Shown: piece by piece, positions 43,101 to 49,654 of the stretch
Layout of the letters: each line of letters starts with the position of its first letter
Position numbering within the stretch: the first letter of the stretch is position 1
Notes under the pieces: model-generated
The model's input: only the letters and a program-made list of their open reading frames with translations
Told to the model about the DNA's origin: nothing
The model's database searches: none
Assembly: GCA_031425695.1 (NCBI GenBank)
Contig: JANPJV010000024.1
Location: 1 to 49,654 of the forward strand
From: JANPJV01 sp031425695
Lineage (GTDB): Bacteria; Pseudomonadota; Gammaproteobacteria; Xanthomonadales; SZUA-5
Reading direction: 5' to 3'
Length of the DNA stretch: 49,654 nucleotides
Position numbers and translations under genes: made by a program

Positions 43101-44154
43101 CAATCTTGATCACCTGGTTGTCGACGTGCCCGCTGGTGCGACTTCGCTGACCGTCGAGCTGCGCGGGACTGAGGGCGATGCCAGCCTGTACCTGGCCAAG
43201 GCGCCGACCAACGACGTCGGACTGACGCTGCCGGCGGCCCCTGCGCCCTCGGCGGCTGCGGCGAGCGTGGATGTTGCCGGTTCTAATGAAACGCTGACGC
43301 TCGCGGCACCGCAACTGACACCGGGACGCTGGTACGTGGTCGCGCGCAATCCGGGGGCCGATGCGATTTCGGTCGAGCTCACGGCGAGACTCACTGGCAG
43401 CGAGAGCACCGGGTTCGCGTATGAGATCTGGTACAACCCTGCCCGCGATGGCAGCGGCCTGTTTTTCAGCCGCGCCGGCAACGCCGCGCAGATGGTCTGG
43501 TACACCTACGACGACGCCGGTCAACCGACCTGGTATCTGGCCTTTCCGGACGGCCTCACGGGTAACAATGGCGCGGTCACCACTGACCTTTTCCGATACG
43601 TATGGGCGGCTGGTGCGGCGCACGGGACGCGGGTCGGCCGCGCGACGCTGACGCGCCAGTCCGGACGGCTGCTCTATTCCTGGGAAGTCGACGGTCAGAG
43701 TGGCAGCGAGCCCATGTCCTTGCTCGCCAACAGCGCCTGCGTGAGTGGCGCGCCCGGTGCCGCCTTCGATCCGAGCGGCTTGTGGTACGAGCCGGCGCGC
43801 TCCGGATACGGCGCGAATGTGTTCAGCCGTCCGGAGGTCGATTTCGTCGTGCTGTACCTTTACGGCGACGACGGCCGAGCGCGCTGGGTGCTCGGTCAAA
43901 ATCCGGTCTTCGGCAGCGCGCCACTGACGCTCTACCAGTACGCAGGTTATTGCCCGAGCTGTGCCGCTACCGCTGTTACGCGGCAGGCGGTGGGGACGTT
44001 CACCCGCAGCTTCGACGCCACCCCGGTCGGTGGCGCCGAACTCAGCGGGCGCTGGAGCATTGCCGCCAACTTCGTGGCACCGCTCGCCGGCGCCTGGAGT
44101 GCCGAGAACACGGCAACGCAATTGCTGACCGCGCGCAAGGTTTGCACTCCGTGA
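40159..44154 (+). CDS. Subtilisin-like (S8) secreted serine protease with PA insert and C-terminal W-P repeats
   Basis: A 1331-residue protein, GTG start with AAGGA six bases upstream. Signal peptide MTPVLLALALAAGA; an I9-type propeptide follows (QTYIVELEQP...), residues ~18-125. The S8 domain has Asp159 (VVVGVIDSG), His222 (DTDGHGSHV), the oxyanion-region Asn (AASAGNNGPG) and Ser560 (KSGTSMAAPHVAG), a complete triad. A PA-type insert (~385-510, 'GEIVVCAGG...AGGVILVNSA') splits it. Fn3-like and pre-peptidase-type beta domains lie C-terminal, then two copies of a Trp/Pro module: IWYNPARDGSGLFF near 1092 and LWYEPARSGYGANVF near 1208. It lacks the GFE tail of its neighbours and ends ARKVCTP. 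Confidence 0.95.
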   Translation: MTPVLLALALAAGATDAPRQTYIVELEQPAAAVEFSRQAAKSHNAAPQLDAADPALRQYVAGLDRERAVVLQSLAGVGKQAATPRFVYRYALNGFAIELDADQAQALERTPGVRAVQVEGRHTLLTFGSADFVGASAAWNAPGGASGSRGEGVVVGVIDSGANYAHRAFSGTDGDGYRHVNPRGRYYGICAPPTNIAACNDKRIGVYDFTSATGNGADTDGHGSHVSAIAVGSPRPFTFSGPTNIVTRMTGVAPRANLISYKVVGGGTAGDSAVIMALEQAVLDQVDVISWSLGYAPTDPWAALAGVDDTASAKAVTNVVRAGIAFAASAGNNGPGARLGGSAALPWVASVGSSNTDRLLGTSLTGLTGNLPAPQPQFPGAGISAGYGPARIVLGAQFGSAECATGSDPDPDASGISNPFVGRVFNGEIVVCAGGFHSHASKVVNAKLAGAGGVILVNSAAVGDSLVAAAYQLPTVQIGHAAGQQLSAWVTASGASANGSISAYAVQQSPSFGPVLSSFSSHGPDLGRIFMLRPSLTAPGQAIWSASHEGNNEVTKSGTSMAAPHVAGMLALLRQARRTENPHVLISALELTAESSVRINPSGRAATPIEQGAGSARVDRALQAGLVLPLTMADFDRENPRNGGDPARLNTAALFDESCIDTCTFTRTVRAWRAGSYAVTASIDAGASIAVSPTAFTLAAGAEQSLTITVDVSDARWYERFAFGAVNLVASDPSIPVSRMTVSARKPLASYPASLDFEIAADRGRIDVPMTGRAAGGEIRYRVQGPVAATRVTPALAPGARIAYWTQLTSPGEVRAQITDSTARDWDLYVGRDLDGDRQIDTGETQCASLGLANTEECRLTNQPAGDYFVLVLAFGSPNASDTGTVHFAAMPNLSTVEKRGHATGPSRLKLDQAFNMRLGYELGGLKSGERAYGAVQLVRGHDAGVFAELPLTLRRTTATPPAAFYLPTDESRRFLVPAGSNLDHLVVDVPAGATSLTVELRGTEGDASLYLAKAPTNDVGLTLPAAPAPSAAAASVDVAGSNETLTLAAPQLTPGRWYVVARNPGADAISVELTARLTGSESTGFAYEIWYNPARDGSGLFFSRAGNAAQMVWYTYDDAGQPTWYLAFPDGLTGNNGAVTTDLFRYVWAAGAAHGTRVGRATLTRQSGRLLYSWEVDGQSGSEPMSLLANSACVSGAPGAAFDPSGLWYEPARSGYGANVFSRPEVDFVVLYLYGDDGRARWVLGQNPVFGSAPLTLYQYAGYCPSCAATAVTRQAVGTFTRSFDATPVGGAELSGRWSIAANFVAPLAGAWSAENTATQLLTARKVCTP

Positions 44155-44181
44155 GCCTTTCGCCGAGTAACGCCTGACCGT

Positions 44182-44277
44182 GCAACGTAGGTCATATTGT
44201 CCGCGCAGCGGACTACTTGACGGCTTTGGGAGCCTGGAAGCCGTCACACGCTCGCTGCGCGAGCAACATGACCTACG
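44182..44277. repeat. 96-bp imperfect palindrome, copy 1
   Basis: The outer arms CGTAGGTCATATTG (44185-44198) and CAACATGACCTACG (44264-44277) pair with one mismatch, and the inner arms GACGGCTT / AAGCCGTC pair perfectly. CCGCGCAGCGG and GCTCGCTGCGCGAGC form extra side palindromes. It lies directly downstream of the protease gene and downstream of the convergent giant gene. Confidence 0.9.
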
Positions 44278-44280
44278 CCA

Positions 44281-44374
44281 GCAACGTAGGTCATGTTGTC
44301 CGCGCAGCGGACTACTTGACGGCTTTGGAGCCTGGAAGCCGTCACACGCTCGCTGCGCGAGCAACATGACCTAC
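44281..44374. repeat. 94-bp imperfect palindrome, copy 2
   Basis: Almost identical to the copy at 44182-44277 (ATGTTG for ATATTG, one G fewer in the loop), three bases after it. Here the outer arms pair perfectly. The tandem pair occupies the gap between convergent genes and may serve as a transcription barrier. Confidence 0.9.
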
Positions 44375-44417
44375 CCTCGTCTCAGCTCGGTGCGCGAGTT
44401 CAAGACCTGCGCTTGTC

Positions 44418-47400
44418 TCACGGTTCCGGATACAGCAGTTCCCCCGACTTGACCGCCACTGTCCCACCGCTCGTCTCGAAGCCGTTCCGGAACATCACGT
44501 CGGTTGCCACCGCGACGAGATCGGTGTCGGTCGCGGTGTTGTCGACCGCTGCGACTTCGAGCATCGCGCCGGATGGTGCGATGGTCGCGGTGTGCTGGAG
44601 GGTGGAGCCGTTCGCGGCGGAAACGGTGCCGGTGACGAAGAAGCGCAGCACCGCACCGTTGGGCAGGTCGAGCGGGAGGCCGTTGATGGCGCCGTTGCCG
44701 CTGGCTTGTGGACAGGTGGCGATCTGCAGGCTGTTGCAGGTCCAGAGCACGTTGGTGAGGCCCGCGGGCACCGGGATGTCGAGCAGGGCGCCGGTCGTGC
44801 CGTAGGGGCCCGCGTTCGCGGCGAGGACCTCGTACACGACGGCCTGTCCGGGCGACACGCTCGCCTGTCCGTTCGTATTGGACATGCGCAGGTCCGTTGC
44901 GTTGCGCACGCTGATCGTCAGCACCTTCGGCTCCGAACCGGCGTTGCCACCGTTCGCGGTGCCACCTGAGTCAATGATGGTGACGTTGACCCGTGCCAGG
45001 CCCGCGTTGCCCGTCAGCGTGTAAGTGAGCAGGCCGGCGGGGCTGACGCTCACGCTCGACAGGATGTTCGACGGATCGAAGATCTCGAACGCCTGCGCGC
45101 TCGCGATCGATTGGCTCGCGTCTTCGTCGGGCGGCCCGAAGTCGACCGCCGCCAGGATCGCCGCACGCGTCTGCACGCCACTGGTGCCTTGCGCGTGTTC
45201 GGGGAGGATGGCGGGATTCAGGGCGAAGCTGGGCGGGTCGTTCACCGCGGCGATCTGGATGGTCACCGTGGCGACGTTGGAGTCCTGGACGCCGTCGTTG
45301 ATCTTGAAGCTGAAGCTGTCGGCGCCGTTCGCTTCTGCGTTCGGCGCGTAGAAATACTGCTGGTTCGGCTGCAGGATCAGCGATCCCTTCGTGGGCGGAG
45401 TGACCAGCACGACGGTGAACGCATCATCGTCATTGGCGCTCAAGGTGCCGCCGTAACTGCCACCGTCCTCGACCACGCCGTCGAGGGTGCTGTTCTGCGC
45501 GACCGGAATGCGGTTGAACGCGACGGTCACATTGCAGTTCGCGTTGACGGGGCCGGTCGTGAACCGTGCGCCCGCGAGCGAGCCACCGCAGCCTGCGGCA
45601 CTGCCGATCCGGTAGCCGGCAGCGGGAGTCAGGTCGAAGAATGTCGTAGCGCCGGGCGCGACCAATTGCGGAGCGTTCGGCGCTGCGCTGCCGTTCGCGC
45701 CGACGATCGGTGTGACCGTGAAACCGGGGGCTGCGGCGAACTCGGCCTGCACGGTCACGTGTGACATGACATTGAGGTCGGTGCGTTGCGCGGTCGTGAG
45801 ATTGTCGGTCCAGCGTACGAACACCTTGCCCGGATCGGGAATAGCGGTAACGGGCGGGCCGTTGGTGCCATGGTCGACGGTGAAGAGTTGCTGCGGTTGA
45901 CCGTTGATCGTGCCGCCGGGGCCGGCGCTGTACAGCAGGTTGTAGCGCTTGATCCTGAAGAACGCCGTGACCGTGTAGTCGGCCTGGATGGCGTGGTCGA
46001 CGCGTGTCGGACTCGGGAAGTTGTCGCCCCAGCGATCGAACTCATAGCCGAACGCGGGCAGCGCTTCCACCTGCGTGCCGCTGCCGTTGTAGTTGACTGT
46101 CTGGACTGCGTTTCCGCCGATCGAGCCGTTCGCATCAGCGAAATAGCGCAGTGTGAACTGCTGCGGTGCGAACGCGATCGACACCGTGCAATCGACGGTT
46201 GCCGGCGCGGTCGTGAATACGCTGCCCACGAGCGCACCACCGCAACCGCTCGCTGACGTGATGCGCTGGCCCACGCCAGGTGTCAGGGTGAATGTGACGG
46301 TGGCCCCTGGGGCGATGGTTTGTGGGCCGCTCGGGTTGATGCTGCCGTTGCCGGTAACGGCTGGCGTGACGGTGACGGCGGTGATCCGGCGTGCCAGGAA
46401 GGTGTCGCGCGCGGCGTTGAGGTCGGTCCACGGGAAAACGTTGGTCGCGTCGCTGTCGTACGCGACCCGATCGCCGTTGTCGCTCATCAGTGCGCTGCCG
46501 CTGCTACCCTGGGCTTCCGTCACTGCGCCATCGCGGCGCGAGACGAGACTCATCGACGCGCTCGCGCGGTGGTACTGATAAACCTGCCGGAAGAACGATC
46601 CGGCATTGATCCCACTCATGACATCGGAAGCGAGGGTGGAGAACACCACGCGCGAAGCATCACGATTGATCTGCACCTGGAACCATTCGCGATTCGACGA
46701 GCTCGTCGCGCTGCCGTTGCTGCGCGAGAACAGCGTGTTTACGCGCGTCGCGGTGTTGTACCAGTAGACGTCGCTCGCGGCGCCGTTGCCGTCGACGAAG
46801 CCATCGACGATCGCGTTCGCGGTGCTAGAGAACAACACGACCGTGCCGTCGCCGCTGATCGCCAGCGGCATGGCGAAGCCATTCGGGATGTCGGTCTCCG
46901 ATGACGCGGAGTGCGACACCAGTCGCGCGGTCGAGGTCGACACGCGATACACGAAGGCTTGGGTCTGGCCGCTACTGACACCGGTCCCGATGAGATTCCC
47001 GGCTGCGGAGACGAACACCAACTGATCACCATCGTCGCTCATACCCACGGCATTCGCGGGGGCGTTGGCGCCGCTCGCCGGAAACCCGGACGTGTGCGTG
47101 ACCAGGCGGTTCAGCCCGGTGGTGCGGTCCCAGCGGTAGACATCGTCGCCTGCAGCGTTCTGGTTCACGAAGCCCGCGACGAGGTTGGTCGCGCGGCTCT
47201 GGTAGAGGACGTAGCGGCCATCCGGGCTCAAGGCGATCGCGACCGAGCGGTCGTTTGCTGAGCCGGTAGCACCGGTTGCGTGCGAGACCAGCACCGACTG
47301 CAGGGTCAGGCGGTCATAGAGAAATACGTCGGTCGTCGCGTTCGTGTCGGATATGCCCGCGATGCCGTTGCTCGCGTTGCTCTGGTACAGCACGTACTGG

Positions 47401-49406
47401 CCGTTGGCCGAGATCGCAACTGGCGTGGCAGCGGCGTTGCCGGCAATCGCCATGGAATTGCTCGCGTGCGAGACCAGGCTCATGCCGCCGGTGCGATTTG
47501 CAAGGAACACGTCGGTCGTACTGTTCGTGTCGACACCAAGCGCGATGAGGTTGGTCGCCGCAGACGAGAACAGGATCCAGTTGCCGTCGCCGCTGATCGC
47601 GGTCGCGGCCGAAGCGGCGTTCGCGGGAACGTTCGCAAGCACCTCGAAGCCCTCGATCGCCACACTCACGAGCGTCTCTGTTCCGGTGTCGGCGTCGAAG
47701 AGGAAGACGTCGCTGTCGTTGTCGGTCTCGATCTGGTCGAAGGACAGGTTGCCGGCGTTGCTGTTCTGGAGCACGTAGCGACCGTCGGCCGAGATGCTCA
47801 CGGGTGCGCTGAAGCGATCGGCGGATGCGGGCAGCGCGAATGCCGCGCGACTCACCAGCGTGGACGCGTTCGACGGGTAGCCATGCACATAAACGTCCGT
47901 GGTCGCGTTGCCGTCGGGGCTGGCCGACAGATCGCCGGCGAGGCTCCAGAAAGCGATGGCGTCGCCCGACCAGTCCATGCGCACGCTGACCTCAGCGGCG
48001 CGCGCGCTGCCGATCGCCGTCTGCGCGTTCCTGTGGGTCACCAGCTTGTTGGCGGTCGTGCTGGTGTCATACGCATAGAGGTTGCTCGCATTCGTAGTCG
48101 GGGCCGAAAAGCCGGCAACGATATTGGTCGCCGCGCTCTCGAATACGACCCGGTTACCGAACATGCTCAGCGCCACCGCGCGCGCCGCAGCGTTCGCGCG
48201 CGTGGTGACGCTCGATGATGCGTGCGAGACGAGCTGGCAGACGTTGGACGAGCGAAAGCACAACACGACGTCCTTCGTTATTGCGCCGGACAGGCCGTTG
48301 ATGAGATTCGTCGCAGTCGTTTCGACAGCGATCCGCTCGATCAATGGGCTTGGCACTGCGGTCGATGCGCCGTTCGCGGCGACGAGATTCGCGCCGGCGG
48401 CATGGGTGACCAGCGTGATCGCGGAACTCGAAATATCGAAGGAAAAGACGTCGCTGGCGCCATTGGTGTCGGTGGCGCCGGTCACGTGGTTTGGGTTGCT
48501 GCTGTTGAAGACCACGATGCCGGCCTGCACGGATACAAGGCTTGCGCCGGATGCGCCCGTGGCCGCGTTGTTGCCGGCGATATGCGATACCAGCTTGATC
48601 GTTCCGGTCTGCACGTCGTAGACGAATACGTCCTCGGCATTGTTGGTGTCGACGCTGCCCGCGACGAGATTGGTCGAGCGGCTGGTGAACGCGACATGCA
48701 ACCGATCTTCGGAGATCGCGACGGCGCCGTTGAAAGCGTCGACACCGGCGTCGGAAGCGGTCGTGGGACTGCCGGCCGTATGCGTCACCAGTGTGTTGGT
48801 GTTCGCACCCGAGTTGTGGAAGTAGAGATCGTACGCCGCGTTGGTGTCGGTCACGCCAGCCATGAGGTCGGTCGATATGCATGCGATCACTGCGGACTGC
48901 GCATTCGCATCGACGGCTTTCCCGCGGCACTCGCCGTTCGATCGCGCGTTCGATCCAGCGGCATGCGAGATCAGCCGATTACTGCCAGTCGATGGGAAGT
49001 GGAAATAGACATTCGAGAAAAAGCCGGCGGTTTCGCCCGGGATCAGGAACGGCGCGGTGGAGTCGAACAGCACATAGCCCGGCCCGCCGATAGCCTTGAC
49101 CTGCGAAAAGCCTGGCGCGCTCGAGCGCAGGGGATTGTCGGCCGCGTGGGAGACGAGCGTCACCGTGTTGGTCTGCCGATCCAGCAGGAACACGTCGGTT
49201 TCGATCGAGTCGATCTGCCCGGTGACCAGGTTGTTGGCAGCGCTGTTGAACGCGACGTAGCGTCCGTCCGGGGCGATGTGCGGCGATGCGCTGCTCGCGT
49301 TCGCCGCATCCCCGGGCTGGATCCGGCTGACCGGGATGTTCTGCCAGGATTGGGCCGAGGCGGTGCTGGAGAGCAGGGAAACAAGAACGATCGTCGCGAG
49401 TCGCAT
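44418..49406 (-). CDS. Giant exported PD40-repeat / B-repeat / cadherin-like / DUF11 protein with NGFE motif
   Basis: A 1662-residue protein. The ATG at 49406 gives signal peptide MRLATIVLVSLLSSTASAQS and follows AGGAAGG; the frame is open to 49517. Residues ~25-1000 are some seventeen or more WD40-like PD40 (TolB-type) units of ~50-55 residues: 'SADGRYVLFQSNATNLV', 'DTN..TDVFLYDR.T', 'LVSHA'. Then come Gly/Cys B-repeat-like units (~1004-1290: 'SASGCGGALVGSVFTTAPATVDC' and 'SAAGCGGSLAGARFTTGPVNANC'), a cadherin/Big-type tandem domain (~1300-1400) and a DUF11 domain (~1500-1625). Near the end is VMFRNGFE, followed by 18 residues (TSGGTVAVKSGELLYPEP), so the tag is not terminal. Probably surface or secreted. 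Confidence 0.92.
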   Translation of the reverse strand: MRLATIVLVSLLSSTASAQSWQNIPVSRIQPGDAANASSASPHIAPDGRYVAFNSAANNLVTGQIDSIETDVFLLDRQTNTVTLVSHAADNPLRSSAPGFSQVKAIGGPGYVLFDSTAPFLIPGETAGFFSNVYFHFPSTGSNRLISHAAGSNARSNGECRGKAVDANAQSAVIACISTDLMAGVTDTNAAYDLYFHNSGANTNTLVTHTAGSPTTASDAGVDAFNGAVAISEDRLHVAFTSRSTNLVAGSVDTNNAEDVFVYDVQTGTIKLVSHIAGNNAATGASGASLVSVQAGIVVFNSSNPNHVTGATDTNGASDVFSFDISSSAITLVTHAAGANLVAANGASTAVPSPLIERIAVETTATNLINGLSGAITKDVVLCFRSSNVCQLVSHASSSVTTRANAAARAVALSMFGNRVVFESAATNIVAGFSAPTTNASNLYAYDTSTTANKLVTHRNAQTAIGSARAAEVSVRMDWSGDAIAFWSLAGDLSASPDGNATTDVYVHGYPSNASTLVSRAAFALPASADRFSAPVSISADGRYVLQNSNAGNLSFDQIETDNDSDVFLFDADTGTETLVSVAIEGFEVLANVPANAASAATAISGDGNWILFSSAATNLIALGVDTNSTTDVFLANRTGGMSLVSHASNSMAIAGNAAATPVAISANGQYVLYQSNASNGIAGISDTNATTDVFLYDRLTLQSVLVSHATGATGSANDRSVAIALSPDGRYVLYQSRATNLVAGFVNQNAAGDDVYRWDRTTGLNRLVTHTSGFPASGANAPANAVGMSDDGDQLVFVSAAGNLIGTGVSSGQTQAFVYRVSTSTARLVSHSASSETDIPNGFAMPLAISGDGTVVLFSSTANAIVDGFVDGNGAASDVYWYNTATRVNTLFSRSNGSATSSSNREWFQVQINRDASRVVFSTLASDVMSGINAGSFFRQVYQYHRASASMSLVSRRDGAVTEAQGSSGSALMSDNGDRVAYDSDATNVFPWTDLNAARDTFLARRITAVTVTPAVTGNGSINPSGPQTIAPGATVTFTLTPGVGQRITSASGCGGALVGSVFTTAPATVDCTVSIAFAPQQFTLRYFADANGSIGGNAVQTVNYNGSGTQVEALPAFGYEFDRWGDNFPSPTRVDHAIQADYTVTAFFRIKRYNLLYSAGPGGTINGQPQQLFTVDHGTNGPPVTAIPDPGKVFVRWTDNLTTAQRTDLNVMSHVTVQAEFAAAPGFTVTPIVGANGSAAPNAPQLVAPGATTFFDLTPAAGYRIGSAAGCGGSLAGARFTTGPVNANCNVTVAFNRIPVAQNSTLDGVVEDGGSYGGTLSANDDDAFTVVLVTPPTKGSLILQPNQQYFYAPNAEANGADSFSFKINDGVQDSNVATVTIQIAAVNDPPSFALNPAILPEHAQGTSGVQTRAAILAAVDFGPPDEDASQSIASAQAFEIFDPSNILSSVSVSPAGLLTYTLTGNAGLARVNVTIIDSGGTANGGNAGSEPKVLTISVRNATDLRMSNTNGQASVSPGQAVVYEVLAANAGPYGTTGALLDIPVPAGLTNVLWTCNSLQIATCPQASGNGAINGLPLDLPNGAVLRFFVTGTVSAANGSTLQHTATIAPSGAMLEVAAVDNTATDTDLVAVATDVMFRNGFETSGGTVAVKSGELLYPEP

Positions 49407-49654
49407 TGGCTTTGCCTTCCTGGATTCAGTCGGGGAGGGCGCGTGTTGCGTCTCCTCGACTGACCCAAGCGACGATTGTCGGTAAACAGTGCCATGGCGC
49501 AGGGCAGTTTTCGCCAATGGTGGGTCTGCGCTGCGCGCGGACGCTCTTGCCTTTGCCGGTGGTGGGGGGGGGGGGGGGGGGGCGCCGGTAGAGACAAATA
49601 AAAAAAGAAACCAAAACCGCCCCCCCCAACCCCACCACCCCCAAAAAAAAAAAA
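49407..49654. other. Contig end: leader, REP-like element, low-complexity tail
   Basis: The first ~110 bases are leader for the giant gene. A plus-oriented REP-like element follows at 49518-49551. From 49564 the sequence is a run of 19 G, then short A- and C-rich tracts with almost no normal composition to the end, unlike everything else in the window. Confidence 0.8.
49518..49551 (+). repeat. REP-like palindromic element (family GGTGGGTCTGCGC)
   Basis: TGGTGGGTCTGCGCTGCGCG then CGGACGCTCTTGCC: a clean copy with the inner palindrome GTCTGCGC..GCGCGGAC, matching 39948 and 26824. Confidence 0.85.

Overview
The window is GC-rich and densely coded on both strands. It uses many GTG and TTG starts and carries an unusually large share of exported, repeat-built proteins. 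Several of these end in a short x-F-x-x-G-F-E motif, and one ends in an IPTL-type tail. This mix, together with Ser/Thr kinase-TPR, propeller-GGDEF and DUF11 proteins, suggests a gammaproteobacterium of the Lysobacterales (Xanthomonadales) group, for example Rhodanobacteraceae- or Lysobacteraceae-like. That placement is inference: there is no rRNA or marker gene here. No tRNA, rRNA, CRISPR, prophage or insertion sequence was seen. The last ~90 bases (poly-G, then A/C-rich low complexity) look like a degraded contig end.

Layout. 1-6.1 kb: minus-strand exported proteins (a small PsbP/DUF1795-like protein, a GH-A-like TIM-barrel protein, a seven-repeat delta-60 protein), a small plus-strand lipoprotein, then a GT4 glycosyltransferase behind an exported hypothetical. 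6.2-13.5 kb: a membrane Ser/Thr kinase with a TPR-rich C-terminus, and a tandem pair of FG-GAP paralogues. 13.5-21.5 kb: a TTG-started small protein, a propeller/Y_Y_Y/GGDEF sensor cyclase, an exported esterase, and a six-repeat DUF11 surface protein closed by a clear terminator. 21.5-25.7 kb: an AlkD-like DNA alkylation repair protein, an NCS2-type permease and an exported beta-helix protein.

25.7-32.6 kb is the most coherent functional block: a quinone-oxidoreductase-like MDR protein, an SDR, and a tightly overlapping operon of DUF2256 zinc protein, FeS-type (PhrB-like) photolyase and a second photolyase-family protein whose FAD domain lies N-terminal to the apparent alpha/beta domain. A lipocalin (Blc) diverges from the operon and an RlmN-like radical-SAM methyltransferase follows. 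I infer a light/UV-response locus. 32.7-49.4 kb: a beta-helix/DUF11/Calx-beta protein; an XRE-like regulator divergent from a fatty-acid-hydroxylase/exported protein/HTTM-DCC operon; a subtilisin-like protease; and a 1662-residue PD40/B-repeat/cadherin/DUF11 protein.

Two families of short palindromic intergenic repeats recur: one built on GGTGGGTCTGCGCT..GCGCGGACGC (REP/BIME-like), one anchored by GCAACATGACCTACG. The strongest leads are the C-terminal GFE tag shared by unrelated exported proteins, the domain-swapped photolyase with its DUF2256/FeS-photolyase operon, and the two repeat families.
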